From Daejeonella sp. (GTDB lineage: Bacteria > Bacteroidota > Bacteroidia > Sphingobacteriales > Sphingobacteriaceae): a DNA stretch of 64,000 nt. A model generated the notes under the pieces. That model saw only the letters and a program-made list of their open reading frames with translations, searched no databases and was not told the origin of the DNA. The translations under genes were made by a program, and so were the position numbers. How positions within the stretch are numbered: position 1 is the stretch's first letter; every line of letters begins with the position of its first letter. Positions 16,850-26,634 of this stretch are shown piece after piece. The stretch is taken from contig NZ_JAFEIG010000002.1 of assembly GCF_017495225.1 (NCBI RefSeq), forward strand, positions 1 to 64,000. The letters run 5' to 3'.

Positions 16850-17986
16850 ATGTTCCTTAAATATTGTAAGCGATGCTTGAATGTATCTACGCGTCCCAAT
16901 ATTATCTTTTCAGAAGATGGATTATGCCCGCCTTGCAAAAATTATATTCCAGAAAGTCAAATTGATTGGGACAAAAGAAAAGAACAACTTGAAAAAATTA
17001 TAGCGTTCGCTAAGGAAAACAATCATTCAGGTTATGATTGTGTTGTGGGTGTTAGCGGTGGTAAAGATAGCACAAGACAGGCATTATTTATAAAGGAACA
17101 TTTAGGTCTGAAACCTCTTTTAGTTTCAATGAATTACCCTCCAGAGCAAATGTCACAAAATGGAGCTGACAATCTTAGCAATTTGATCCAACTCGGGTTT
17201 GATTGTATAAATATAAGTTGTTCACCGGTCATTTGGAGAAACTCAATGAGACATGCGTTTTTGAAGTTTGGTAATTGGGCTAAAGCTACCGAATTAGCAC
17301 TTTTTGCTAGCGTGCCACGACTGGCGATTGCTTATCAAATACCTTTGATTTGGTGGGGTGAAAATGCTGCTGCTGTGCTAGGTGATCTTGCTGTTATGGG
17401 CAAAGACCTAAGCGACGGGAATCGCCTCAAATACAGTAATACTTTGCAAGGAGGAAATCTGGATTGGCTCTTAGAGCATGATCTGGAGAGAAGTCAATTA
17501 TTACAGTATATTTACCCATCCGATGAAGAGATGGAAAGAGCTCAAATTCGTATAGTGTTTATGGATTATTTTATGCGCGAATTTTCACATTTTGCTAGCA
17601 GTAACTATTCTGCAGTCAGAGGTCTTTTCATTAGGGAATCTAACCCAATTAAGAACCCTGATTATTTTGGGACATCTATGTTAGACGAAGATTTTATAAA
17701 TGTTAATATGTTTATTCGATACTTGAAATTTGGGTTTAATAGGACTACTGATTTAGTCAACGAAGAGATAAGGTATGGCAGAATGACTAGGGATGAGGGT
17801 ATTGACTTAGTAACTAAATATGATGGAAACTATGACCCTGAAATTGTTGAAAAGTTTTGTGAATATATAAAAATTGGGAAAAGCGAATTCTGGAATAACG
17901 TTGATAAACATGTCAATTATGAATTATTTGAGAAAATAGACATGGGGAAATATATTCCAAAATTTAAAGTTGGAGTTGGATTATGA
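16850..17986 (+). CDS. N-acetyl sugar amidotransferase, WbpG/PseA type
   Basis: The 378-residue protein has two CxxC zinc pairs at Cys6/Cys9 and Cys26/Cys29, then an intact PP-loop SGGKDS at 69-74 that binds ATP. WbpG-type enzymes adenylate an acetamido group and convert it to an acetamidino group, with ammonia from a HisH/HisF-like pair. That pair follows directly, with four-base overlaps. Whether the target is the nonulosonic acid, as for PseA, or another acetamido sugar in this locus cannot be told. Confidence 0.87.
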   Translation: MFLKYCKRCLNVSTRPNIIFSEDGLCPPCKNYIPESQIDWDKRKEQLEKIIAFAKENNHSGYDCVVGVSGGKDSTRQALFIKEHLGLKPLLVSMNYPPEQMSQNGADNLSNLIQLGFDCINISCSPVIWRNSMRHAFLKFGNWAKATELALFASVPRLAIAYQIPLIWWGENAAAVLGDLAVMGKDLSDGNRLKYSNTLQGGNLDWLLEHDLERSQLLQYIYPSDEEMERAQIRIVFMDYFMREFSHFASSNYSAVRGLFIRESNPIKNPDYFGTSMLDEDFINVNMFIRYLKFGFNRTTDLVNEEIRYGRMTRDEGIDLVTKYDGNYDPEIVEKFCEYIKIGKSEFWNNVDKHVNYELFEKIDMGKYIPKFKVGVGL

Positions 17987-18618
17987 CTAAGCTTTTGATA
18001 AATATTATTGACTATGGAGTAGGTAATACTCATTCTATAGCGCATGTTCTCAAGTATTTGGGATATAGTGTTAGAATAAGTGATAACCATGATGAAATTA
18101 AAAATGCTGACGCTTTGATTCTCCCTGGAGTGGGTGCTTTTGATGTGGCCGTTAGCAACTTGCGCGCTAATGGATTAGAAGAGTTATTGAATGAACTTGT
18201 GCTCGTAGAAAAAAAACCCATTTTGGGTATATGTCTCGGTATGCAATTAATGGCTACATATTCTGAAGAGTACGGGTATCATAAAGGGCTCGATTGGATA
18301 AAAGGGTGCGTCGTCAAACTCGAAACTTCTCCTGAATTCTTGGTGCCCCATGTTGGATGGAATAATATTTTACCAGTACAGAAAGAACCATTATTTAGTA
18401 GAGCTGATTCAGAAACAAACTTTTATTTTGACCATAGTTATTACTTTAAAACGGACGAACCAAAGGATATCGCTGCTTATGTTAATTATAGTTTTGATAT
18501 TACTGCAGCGGTCCAAAAAGACAATATCTGCGGTGTTCAGTTTCATCCAGAGAAGAGCCAAAATAATGGACTTAAATTATTTAGGTCTTATATAAATTCT
18601 ATAGAACAATATGCTTAA
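17983..18618 (+). CDS. HisH-like glutaminase subunit
   Basis: This 211-residue class I glutamine amidotransferase has PGVGAFD (48-54), the nucleophile Cys84 in GICLGMQ, and the His188/Glu190 pair in FHPEKS. The triad is complete. In the histidine pathway HisH feeds ammonia to HisF; here it is embedded in a sugar amidation block, so it most likely feeds the WbpG-like enzymes. It overlaps both flanking genes. Confidence 0.88.
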   Translation: MTKLLINIIDYGVGNTHSIAHVLKYLGYSVRISDNHDEIKNADALILPGVGAFDVAVSNLRANGLEELLNELVLVEKKPILGICLGMQLMATYSEEYGYHKGLDWIKGCVVKLETSPEFLVPHVGWNNILPVQKEPLFSRADSETNFYFDHSYYFKTDEPKDIAAYVNYSFDITAAVQKDNICGVQFHPEKSQNNGLKLFRSYINSIEQYA

Positions 18619-19480
18619 AAAACGTCTTATTGCCATACTCCCTCTGTTTAATGGGATAGTTGTACAAAGTATCAACTTTAACAGGTATTTGCCAGTAGGA
18701 AAGCCTGAGGTATGCATAGATTTTTTGAATAAATGGGGAGTTGATGAAATTGTTGCAATAGACATTACTGCTAGAAGGAAACACTCCACAGTCAATTTTG
18801 AACAAATTAAAAGAGTGTCAGAGTATTGTTTTGTGCCACTAACTGTGGGAGGTGGAATAAATGAAATTGAAGATATAGATAGACTTTTACAATGTGGTGC
18901 TGATAAAATTTCCATTAACAATAATTTATTTAGCAATCCAGATTTAATTTCCAAAGCGGCGAAAAAATATGGAGATCAGTGTGTAGTAGCTTCTATTGAT
19001 GTGACTAAAAATGAAAATGGCTATTACATTTATAGCTATTTATCTAACCTTGTGACTAATATTCCTCTGGATGAGGCTTTAAGAATTGCAATTGGTAGTG
19101 GTGTTGGAGAATTACTCATCAACGCTGTACATCGAGATGGAACATATAAGGGCTATGATATCGAATTATTTAATGAAGTCTGTTCTAAAGTGAGGGTGCC
19201 TGTGCTTGCATGTGGAGGGGCAAAAAATGCTTACTGTATGATTGATTTATTTAATAAAACAAACGTTAGCGCTGCTTGCGCAGGTAATTTTTTTCATTTC
19301 TCAGAACATAGTGTTAATACTTCGAAACGTTTATTAATAGATAATAAAATAGGGATAAGGCTCGAAACTCACGCGAACTACTGTCTTAATAGTTTTGACT
19401 CCAATGGAAGATTGTTAAAGAAGTCAGATGAAACACTAGAAAAACTTCTGTACCTTAAAATAGAAAAGGAAATTATATGA
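18611..19480 (+). CDS. HisF-like ammonia-channel subunit
   Basis: The 289-residue TIM-barrel protein is related to HisF but is not expected to make histidine. The first catalytic Asp of HisF (Asp11, in the CLDV motif) is replaced: this region reads AILPLFNG. The second Asp is kept (Asp130 in ASIDV), and FLDIT is present as AIDITA. Loss of the first Asp is also seen in HisF-like proteins of WbpG systems, where the barrel serves as an ammonia tunnel. The C-terminal 30 residues extend past normal HisF. It overlaps hisH-like by eight bases. Confidence 0.85.
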   Translation: MLKKRLIAILPLFNGIVVQSINFNRYLPVGKPEVCIDFLNKWGVDEIVAIDITARRKHSTVNFEQIKRVSEYCFVPLTVGGGINEIEDIDRLLQCGADKISINNNLFSNPDLISKAAKKYGDQCVVASIDVTKNENGYYIYSYLSNLVTNIPLDEALRIAIGSGVGELLINAVHRDGTYKGYDIELFNEVCSKVRVPVLACGGAKNAYCMIDLFNKTNVSAACAGNFFHFSEHSVNTSKRLLIDNKIGIRLETHANYCLNSFDSNGRLLKKSDETLEKLLYLKIEKEII

Positions 19481-20718
19481 GATACTGCAAACGATGTTTG
19501 TATAATGAATTGCACCCTTTAAACCTGGTTATAGATTCAGAAGGGATATGTAGTGGTTGCCGTATACACGAAGAAAAGGATAAGTTAGATTGGGGAAAAA
19601 GAGGTCAAATATTGGGGGATATTCTTAGCAATTACAGGAATTCTACTGGCAATAATTATGATTGCATTATACCGGTTTCAGGGGCTAGAGACTCTTATTT
19701 TATAGTTGACACTATTAAAAATGTATATGGTATGAATCCATTGCTTGTAACTTATAATAAGCACTACAATACTGATGTAGGGATTCGAAATCTAGCTAAT
19801 TTGAGAATTAAGTTCGATTGTGATATTATGACACTTACGGTTAATCCGGAGACCGTTAAGAAGATAACAAGGTCCACTTTCCGAAGATTTGGAAGCATTT
19901 ATTGGCATTGTTTAGCAGGACAAACAGTTTATCCTGTTCAAATGGCTGTAAAACTTAAAATACCGTTGATTATCTGGGGTGTTCACCAGGGTATTGACCA
20001 AGTGGGTATGTTTTCCCATACAGATGAAGTTGAAATGACACGTAAGTATCGGAAAGAGCATGATTTGATGGGTTACGAAGCAGAAGACTTGGTCGATTTA
20101 AATTTCGATAATTTAACTACTGATGATTTGCGGCCTTATTTTTACCCTGATGACAAGGAGATAGAACATGTTGGAGTTAGAGGGATATATCTTAATAATT
20201 ATGTAAGATGGGATTCAAGGGCTCAACATGAAGATATGATTAAAAAATTCCAATTTGAGTCACTATCGCAAACAAGAACGTTTGATTCATATAATGATGT
20301 AGACTGTTGGAATTACTCTGATATTCACGATTACATCAAACTTGTAAAGTGGGGCTATGGTAAGGTATTAGATCACAGTTGTCGCGAAATACGATTAAGA
20401 CGAATGACAAGAGAAGAGGGTATCAAACAGGTTTCTAAATATATTTTTAATAAACCAGCATATCTAGATTTATTTCTTGAATGGATTGGAATTACAGAAA
20501 ATGCATTTCATTTTATCTTAGACCAACACCGTAATAAAATTTTTTGGCGGAGAAATACACAATGGGAATGGGAGTTTCTCCAAGACATACTTTCCTTTGG
20601 GACAAAATCTGATGATTTAGATCAAGCTGGGGTTTTTTCTGAATTTAAAATTACTCCAGTAGGTGTTAGTACAGATAATAGCAACAATTACATTTTGATT
20701 GGTAAAGGCTACTCATAA
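19477..20718 (+). CDS. Second WbpG-type sugar amidotransferase with altered PP-loop
   Basis: The 413-residue protein is a paralogue of the amidotransferase at 16850, with zinc pairs Cys4/Cys7 and Cys25/Cys28 and similar later motifs (NLANLRIKFDCD, WGVHQGIDQ, RRMTREEG). The PP-loop, however, reads SGARDS (68-73) in place of SGGKDS, losing a Gly and the Lys. It may be a weaker enzyme, have a different nucleotide mode or act as a partner of the first copy. It overlaps the HisF-like gene by four bases and closes the amidation block. Confidence 0.8.
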   Translation: MRYCKRCLYNELHPLNLVIDSEGICSGCRIHEEKDKLDWGKRGQILGDILSNYRNSTGNNYDCIIPVSGARDSYFIVDTIKNVYGMNPLLVTYNKHYNTDVGIRNLANLRIKFDCDIMTLTVNPETVKKITRSTFRRFGSIYWHCLAGQTVYPVQMAVKLKIPLIIWGVHQGIDQVGMFSHTDEVEMTRKYRKEHDLMGYEAEDLVDLNFDNLTTDDLRPYFYPDDKEIEHVGVRGIYLNNYVRWDSRAQHEDMIKKFQFESLSQTRTFDSYNDVDCWNYSDIHDYIKLVKWGYGKVLDHSCREIRLRRMTREEGIKQVSKYIFNKPAYLDLFLEWIGITENAFHFILDQHRNKIFWRRNTQWEWEFLQDILSFGTKSDDLDQAGVFSEFKITPVGVSTDNSNNYILIGKGYS

Positions 20719-20817
20719 ATAAAAACGAATATTAATCTCTTGACTTGTTTTTTTTTAATTTATACAAGTTGGATTATTTTTATCTTTTGAGTATAAAACC
20801 TTTTTTGATATTTTAAC

Positions 20818-22362
20818 TTGGGAATCAATTCTTATTATTCAAAATACATAAAAACATACCTCTGGCAGGGAGTTTCGTTTATACTTCGCTTCCTATCAAT
20901 GTTTATTGTAATGCCTTTTTTAAGTAAATCTCCAGGGACTTATGGTATTTATGCTATCTGTATTTCGATAACAATATTTCTGAGTTACGCTGACTTAGGC
21001 TTTTTAAGAGCAGGGCAGAAATATGCCACAGAGTCGTATGCAAGAGATGACCGACAGAGTGAAATGAAGTTTATTGGCTTTGGGGCATTTATACTGCTGC
21101 TTTTTTCGCTTGTTTGTGCAATTATTTTCTTCTTTTTAAGTTTAAACCCTGAGATTCTGATTAAGAATCTCGGCAATCATGAGAAAATTAAAATAGCTTC
21201 AGATTTGCTTCTGATACTTGCGTGTTTCACTCCTATAACGGTCCTACAGCGTATATTTTCAATGATTTTTGATATAAGACTTGAAGGTTACATAATTCAG
21301 CGACTTATTTTATTTTCGAGTCTAGTTTCTATTTTATCGGTTTTTTATTTTTTCAGAGAAAATAGTTACGAAATAGTACTATACTTTCTTTTTTTACAAA
21401 TATTAAACCTCTTAGTAGTAATTGCTAGCGCATTTCTTATAAAAAAAAGATATGAATATGACTTTGTGAAATTGTTAAAATATACTAGGTTTAATCATGA
21501 AGTTTATGTTAAAGTAAAGGGGTTAGCATATTCAGGTTTGTATGTTATGGTTGTCTGGATTATTTTTTACGAATTAGATCAAATAGTAATTGGTAAGTTT
21601 CTAGGTGTTGAAAAGGTTGCTTTATACTCCATAGCTCTTGTAATTTCTACGTTTTTTCGATCAATATTTGGTATTATATTTTCTCCATTTTCCGTCCAAG
21701 CTAATTATTATGTAGGCAATAATGATAATACGGGGTTAAAAAGTTTTTGTCTTCAAATGTACTCCTTATCTGCTCCCGTGGTAATTCTGCCAACTATTGC
21801 ATTTGCATTGATATCTAATTCGCTTATAATTACATGGGTAGGACCCTCGTATACCGAGAGTATTAAGCTTGCAATTCTTTTTTCACTTTTGTTTTCTGCA
21901 TGCTTTATTTCATACACTAGTAGTATGATTCTTGTAGCTACTGTTCGTGTTAAAGAGATGTATATCATTGCAACAATTCAGGCTTTAATATTCTGGATAG
22001 GAGTTATCACAACCTATTCCTTTTTGGGGCTTTTTTCATTTGCCCTATTTAAATTGATAGCTACTTTTGTTTCAGAGATATATTATATTTTCATATTGAG
22101 CGATTTTGTTAAATTAAGCATTATTGATTTAATAGTTAAGGTAGCCTATCCTATTTTAATTCCATTAATATTTTTAATGTTGTCGCTTACGTTTGCAGTT
22201 GAGTTTTTCCCTAACACAAAATCTAGTTTAAATCTTTTAATAGTTTTAGGAACTACAGGTCTCTGCCTAGGCATTAGTTTATTTTTATATTATTTTACTT
22301 CTTTGGAATTTAGAAATTTCACAAAAGGTTTTGTTTCAAACATTTTAATAAGCAAAAGTTAA
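20818..22362 (+). CDS. Wzx-like lipid-linked oligosaccharide flippase
   Basis: The 514-residue protein has about 12-14 hydrophobic helices and the MATE-fold pattern of polysaccharide flippases: a YLWQGVSFILRFLSMFIVMPFL opening and GTYGIYA in loop 1, then LGFLRAGQKYA. It should move undecaprenyl-linked repeat units across the inner membrane. The start is a TTG at 20818; no ATG nearby would keep the first membrane helix. One hundred bases separate it from the amidotransferase gene. Confidence 0.9.
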   Translation: MGINSYYSKYIKTYLWQGVSFILRFLSMFIVMPFLSKSPGTYGIYAICISITIFLSYADLGFLRAGQKYATESYARDDRQSEMKFIGFGAFILLLFSLVCAIIFFFLSLNPEILIKNLGNHEKIKIASDLLLILACFTPITVLQRIFSMIFDIRLEGYIIQRLILFSSLVSILSVFYFFRENSYEIVLYFLFLQILNLLVVIASAFLIKKRYEYDFVKLLKYTRFNHEVYVKVKGLAYSGLYVMVVWIIFYELDQIVIGKFLGVEKVALYSIALVISTFFRSIFGIIFSPFSVQANYYVGNNDNTGLKSFCLQMYSLSAPVVILPTIAFALISNSLIITWVGPSYTESIKLAILFSLLFSACFISYTSSMILVATVRVKEMYIIATIQALIFWIGVITTYSFLGLFSFALFKLIATFVSEIYYIFILSDFVKLSIIDLIVKVAYPILIPLIFLMLSLTFAVEFFPNTKSSLNLLIVLGTTGLCLGISLFLYYFTSLEFRNFTKGFVSNILISKS

Positions 22363-22393
22363 AAACCATTTTTCATCTCTAGATTCATATTAC

Positions 22394-24634
22394 ATGGAAC
22401 TCTTATATATTACAGATATATCTCAGATTAAATTCATCTTGGATGTTTCTCCTAACTTACTGGTAAAATTTACTCCAATAACTGGCGACTTAGTTGTTTC
22501 TAATGAACTAGAAAATCTTGGGATTAACTTTATTGATGAATGGGATTATTTGACTCCAAAAACTATTGAGTCCAACTGGATTTTATCCAATAAATTAACA
22601 AAATGTTGGACTAATGAGGCAGGTATTGACCCTGTTTATTACGAGGATATATCACTTAGTGAATGTGCAGGTCAGGATTTGGCATATTCTTTCGAAGCAG
22701 CATTGAACGCTAGGGTAGTTTACGAGAAAATAATAGACACACATAATGTCACTCGTATTGCAGGTTTTTTTTTGCCGGAAATAGCAGTTATTAGAACTGG
22801 ACCATTTCCAACTCATCGTGCAGTTCGTTCAATTTCTCAAGCTGTGCTATTTTGGATTGCGGAATCTAGAAATATTCCAGTGGAGAAATTAGAATCTACC
22901 TACAATCTTTCTAGTGGGATTATAAAACGTAAGCCGCTAGTTGGAAAGCCTTCCACTAAATCGAACATAAAAATTAAAAAGAGTGTTGAGAAAATTGCAC
23001 TTGTCTTAACAGACGGATTAACACAAGACGAATACAATGCTTTAAAATTAACTTACAATAAATTAGATAAATGGGATATAATTACAGTTACTAAAGATGA
23101 TATTAAAAATATTGCGGCCCTTACAAATGATCGGTGTGAAGATCCTTTAAATACTTTACAAACTTTTTTATCGTCATATCAAAAATATAGTGGAGATTTT
23201 CCTGAGATCTTTGGAAATTTTTATTTTAATTTTCAATTTGAAGGCCTTTTGTCTGAGATTGGTATCGCCTCTCGGCTTTCACATCCATTTTCAGCGTTTC
23301 TTGATATTTTGAAGCCAGCTGTAGTAATATTTGGCCATGAAGCTTTTACAATAGAATCCGTATTAGTTGAAATATCTAAGAAAAAACAAATACCTACTGT
23401 TTCATTGTTTCATGGTGGTTTAGGTCCGAAATTTTGCTTTAAAGGGTTAGTTGGTAAATCTGACCATATTATTGTTTGGAATCATTGGGATAAGGATATA
23501 TTACAATCATATGGTGTTGATTCTGATCGTATAAATATAATTGGATCAATTAGGTACGAGCAAAAGTATAGAAGTGAAAATTTAAGTAAAACGGTTCTTG
23601 ATTTTAATAATAAAGACATTCGATTGAGGAGCTTGGGTTTAGATCCAAATGCTTCTGTGGTTGTTTTATTGACTGCGGCTATTAATTGCGGATTTGCTGC
23701 TCCTATTTCAAATCCTAGGCAACATAGAAATGCTTTGAAAGATATTATTGGGTTTATCAAGAGAAGAGCGGATCTTCAATTTATAATAAAGCCACATCCA
23801 AGTTTTGATTATTATGATTTATATAGTAATTTAATTAAAGCAAAATTGCCCAACTTATATTTTTTTGAGGAACTAACATTTGACGAAGTTATAGGTATAA
23901 GTAGTTTTAGTATATTAATAAACTATTTTACAACTGCGGCATTAGAATCTCTTATTAATAAAACTCCCGTAATTTTTTATCAAAATGCAGTTTATCCATT
24001 ATCTGACTGGGAATGCAGTATTGTTGATTTGGACATCATTGAGGTTGGTTCAATTTCCGCTTTGGAAAGCTCAATTGATGAGTTAAATAAATCCGTAACA
24101 AGCAGATTAAATCTAACCAATAATACCCTCATAGTTGAAAAAGTAATTGGAGTTTCAGAAAAAACAGCCATAGTTAGATTCACTGACTTCATTAATCAGT
24201 TGGTTATAGGCAAATGCGATGGGGAGAGAATAGGACGATTGAAGGTTAACCCAATGGGATTTTTAACAGATCAACAGGAAATTTTCGAGAAACGTTATAC
24301 TAAAAGTGAAATTTTATTTGTGGTTTCCTATATTTCTGGAGCTTTAAAAATTGGGTTGAATTCACTTTTTACGAATAAATTTTCTTTTTCATCTAAAGAG
24401 TGGGTTATTATATTTATGTCATACATATATTCAAATAGGAGCAATTCTATTTCAAAAGACTGGAAGTCTGCTTTATTTTTATTAGGATTTATTTTGACAC
24501 ATCCTAATATTTATCTTAGATTAGATTTCAAAAATAGATCAAAAATTAATGAGTTCATGGTTTTAAACGGAGTTACTAATGATTATTTAATAAGTAGGCT
24601 TAAAAGAGTTTACATACGACTCTCTAAATATTAA
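22394..24634 (+). CDS. Large GT-B-like glycosyltransferase, candidate nonulosonic acid transferase
   Basis: The 746-residue protein is not matched to one named family with certainty. An N-terminal domain (1-190) is followed by a GT-B-like region with SLFHGGLG near 335 and KPHPSFD near 464, plus a SFSILINYFTTAALESLI segment that fits a nucleotide-sugar site. HP-type motifs occur in polysialyl and other CMP-sugar transferases. Since the locus makes a CMP-activated nonulosonic acid, this is the best candidate to transfer it. The C-terminal 130 residues are basic and hydrophobic. The assignment is inference from motif and context. Confidence 0.55.
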   Translation: MELLYITDISQIKFILDVSPNLLVKFTPITGDLVVSNELENLGINFIDEWDYLTPKTIESNWILSNKLTKCWTNEAGIDPVYYEDISLSECAGQDLAYSFEAALNARVVYEKIIDTHNVTRIAGFFLPEIAVIRTGPFPTHRAVRSISQAVLFWIAESRNIPVEKLESTYNLSSGIIKRKPLVGKPSTKSNIKIKKSVEKIALVLTDGLTQDEYNALKLTYNKLDKWDIITVTKDDIKNIAALTNDRCEDPLNTLQTFLSSYQKYSGDFPEIFGNFYFNFQFEGLLSEIGIASRLSHPFSAFLDILKPAVVIFGHEAFTIESVLVEISKKKQIPTVSLFHGGLGPKFCFKGLVGKSDHIIVWNHWDKDILQSYGVDSDRINIIGSIRYEQKYRSENLSKTVLDFNNKDIRLRSLGLDPNASVVVLLTAAINCGFAAPISNPRQHRNALKDIIGFIKRRADLQFIIKPHPSFDYYDLYSNLIKAKLPNLYFFEELTFDEVIGISSFSILINYFTTAALESLINKTPVIFYQNAVYPLSDWECSIVDLDIIEVGSISALESSIDELNKSVTSRLNLTNNTLIVEKVIGVSEKTAIVRFTDFINQLVIGKCDGERIGRLKVNPMGFLTDQQEIFEKRYTKSEILFVVSYISGALKIGLNSLFTNKFSFSSKEWVIIFMSYIYSNRSNSISKDWKSALFLLGFILTHPNIYLRLDFKNRSKINEFMVLNGVTNDYLISRLKRVYIRLSKY

Positions 24635-24662
24635 CCTATAATGAATATATTTTTCAAAATAA

Positions 24663-25556
24663 TTTAACTGGCTAGTTCTGCAAACACAAAGAGAGTCTAT
24701 CTATCAGCTTAGAATTGATAATGATTTATGGAAATTAAAAAAGAGAATTTTTAAGTATTATTCTAAATTACCATCTCAAGTTATAACTAACGGGGAAAAA
24801 GAAGTTTTAAAATTTTTAGAAATTCATAGTGTTACTAATATTCCTTATAGCTTTCAATTTTAATATTACCCTAAAAGTATAATTGTTCAAACGGACGAGC
24901 AGTCTGGGCTAAAATATACGATTTATGAGAATAAAAAATTGTTTTTTAAAAGGAGTTGGTCAGAAGAGAAAATCAGGAAATATTTCAATGAACTTTTGAT
25001 TGAACAAGATATAAGATCACCTCACCTTTATTTAACCAATGATTTTAACATTACAGAAGAAACTACTATCGCTGATTTAGGTGTAGCAGAAGGAAATTTC
25101 TCTTTAAGTGTTGTGGAAAAGTCGAAATCGCTTTATTTGTTCGAGGCTGATAGTGAGTGGATTGAGGCTTTAACGGAAACTTTCGCCACTTGGAAGAATA
25201 AAGTAACAATAATTAATAAAATGGTATCTAATATAAATGATTCCGAGCATCTAAGTTTGGATGTGTTTTTTGAGAAAAAAGCAGCATTAAGCTTTTTAAA
25301 GATTGATGTTGACGGTGCAGAAAAGGTAGTTATGGAAGGTGCAGAAAAAATAATCACTGAACAAATTCCTCTACAAATAGCTTTATGTACCTATCATAAG
25401 CAAGAAGACGAGGGCATATACACTTCATTATTAAACAAAAAAGGTTTTCAAGTTGAGGCTTCTAAAGGGTTTATGATTTTCATAAATGGAGGTTTGAAAT
25501 TTCTGAATAAACCATTCTTTAGAAGAGGATTAATTAGGGCCTCTAAATATGATTAA
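24663..25556 (+). pseudogene. FkbM-family methyltransferase interrupted by an in-frame stop
   Basis: The frame is open from 24663 to a TAA at 24861-24863 and continues in the same frame to 25556. Upstream of the stop it reads like the family's N-terminal part (ESIYQLRIDNDLW, then GEKEVLKFLEIHS); downstream come YENKKLFFKRSWSEEKI and the methyltransferase core IADLGVAEGNFS and LKIDVDGAEKVV. Thus one nonsense codon splits a normal gene, and no clear ATG starts the upstream part. The downstream part (from a TTG at 24939, 205 residues) keeps the SAM-binding domain and might still be made. The stop codon overlaps the next gene's start. Confidence 0.7.
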
Positions 25557-26634
25557 AATGACAAATAAAGATAAATTAAGACTAATAGCTTTCTATTTGC
25601 CTCAGTTCCACCCAATTCCAGAAAATGACCAATGGTGGGGAAAAGGCTTTACTGAGTGGACAAATGTAGGCAAGGCTAAGCCACTATTTAAGGGCCATTA
25701 TCAACCGCATGTCCCAGCAGATCTTGGCTATTATGATTTACGACTACCTGAAGTACGAGAGGCTCAGGCTGCAATGGCTCAGGCTGCGGGTATTGAAGGT
25801 TTTTGCTATTGGCATTATTGGTTTGGAAATGGTAAAAGACTACTTGAAAGACCTATTAATGAAATTTTAGAGTCTGGAAGCCCAGATTTTCCATTCTGTT
25901 TTGCTTGGGCTAATGATAGCTGGAAAGGTATTTGGCATGGACTTTCAAAAGGTAAAGTGCTAATAGAACAGACTTATCCTGGAATTGATGATATTGAGAA
26001 CCATTTTTACGAAAATTTGACTGCCTTCAAGGACGAAAGATATATCAAAATAGAAGATAAGCCTGTGTTTATGATCTATAAGCCTTTGGACATTCCTAAC
26101 CCTAATGAATTTATTGATTTATGGCAAAATCTTGCAGTCAAAAATGGTCTAAAAGGGATTTACTTTATTGGACATGCTGTACATACGTGGGAGATTGAAC
26201 AAATTGAGAAATTTAATTTTGATGCGGTAAACATTGTACGTCTAGCTCATGCCGAAAAGCAATTACAAAGTAAATATTATCGCTTCATGAAAAAATTATT
26301 AAAGCTTCCACGATTTGTAAAATATAAGGATGCTATACCTCATTTTCTTGGTGATGAAGAAAAACGTGATAATTGCTTTCCCACTATAATTCCTAATTGG
26401 GATCATTCTCCGAGGTCGGGCACCAATGCACTGATTATTCACGATTCTAGACCGGATTTATTCGAGACGCATTTGGTTGAAGTTGTGGAGGCTCTTAAAA
26501 GGAAGCCTGAAAATGCAAGAATTGCATTCATAAAGTCTTGGAATGAGTGGGCAGAAGGAAATCATCTTGAGCCTGATTTGAAATTTGGAAATGGTTATCT
26601 TGATGTTCTCAAAAAGGTATTACAATTGAAATGA
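25549..26634 (+). CDS. WbsX-family glycosyltransferase / GH99-like protein
   Basis: The 361-residue protein begins with LIAFYLPQFHPIPENDQWWGKGFTEWTNV-type sequence, the hallmark of the WbsX family, followed by YDLRLPEVREAQAAMAQAAGIEGF and CFAWANDSW. The fold resembles GH99-type TIM barrels, yet these proteins occur in O-antigen and capsule loci and are thought to act in glycan assembly. It starts within the last codons of the FkbM gene (ATGATTAA overlap). The linkage formed is unknown. Confidence 0.85.
   Translation: MIKMTNKDKLRLIAFYLPQFHPIPENDQWWGKGFTEWTNVGKAKPLFKGHYQPHVPADLGYYDLRLPEVREAQAAMAQAAGIEGFCYWHYWFGNGKRLLERPINEILESGSPDFPFCFAWANDSWKGIWHGLSKGKVLIEQTYPGIDDIENHFYENLTAFKDERYIKIEDKPVFMIYKPLDIPNPNEFIDLWQNLAVKNGLKGIYFIGHAVHTWEIEQIEKFNFDAVNIVRLAHAEKQLQSKYYRFMKKLLKLPRFVKYKDAIPHFLGDEEKRDNCFPTIIPNWDHSPRSGTNALIIHDSRPDLFETHLVEVVEALKRKPENARIAFIKSWNEWAEGNHLEPDLKFGNGYLDVLKKVLQLK

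Noticed and set aside
17983-19480. HisH and HisF as histidine biosynthesis genes
   Set aside because: No other his genes are near, HisF lacks its first catalytic Asp, and both lie between two sugar amidotransferase genes.
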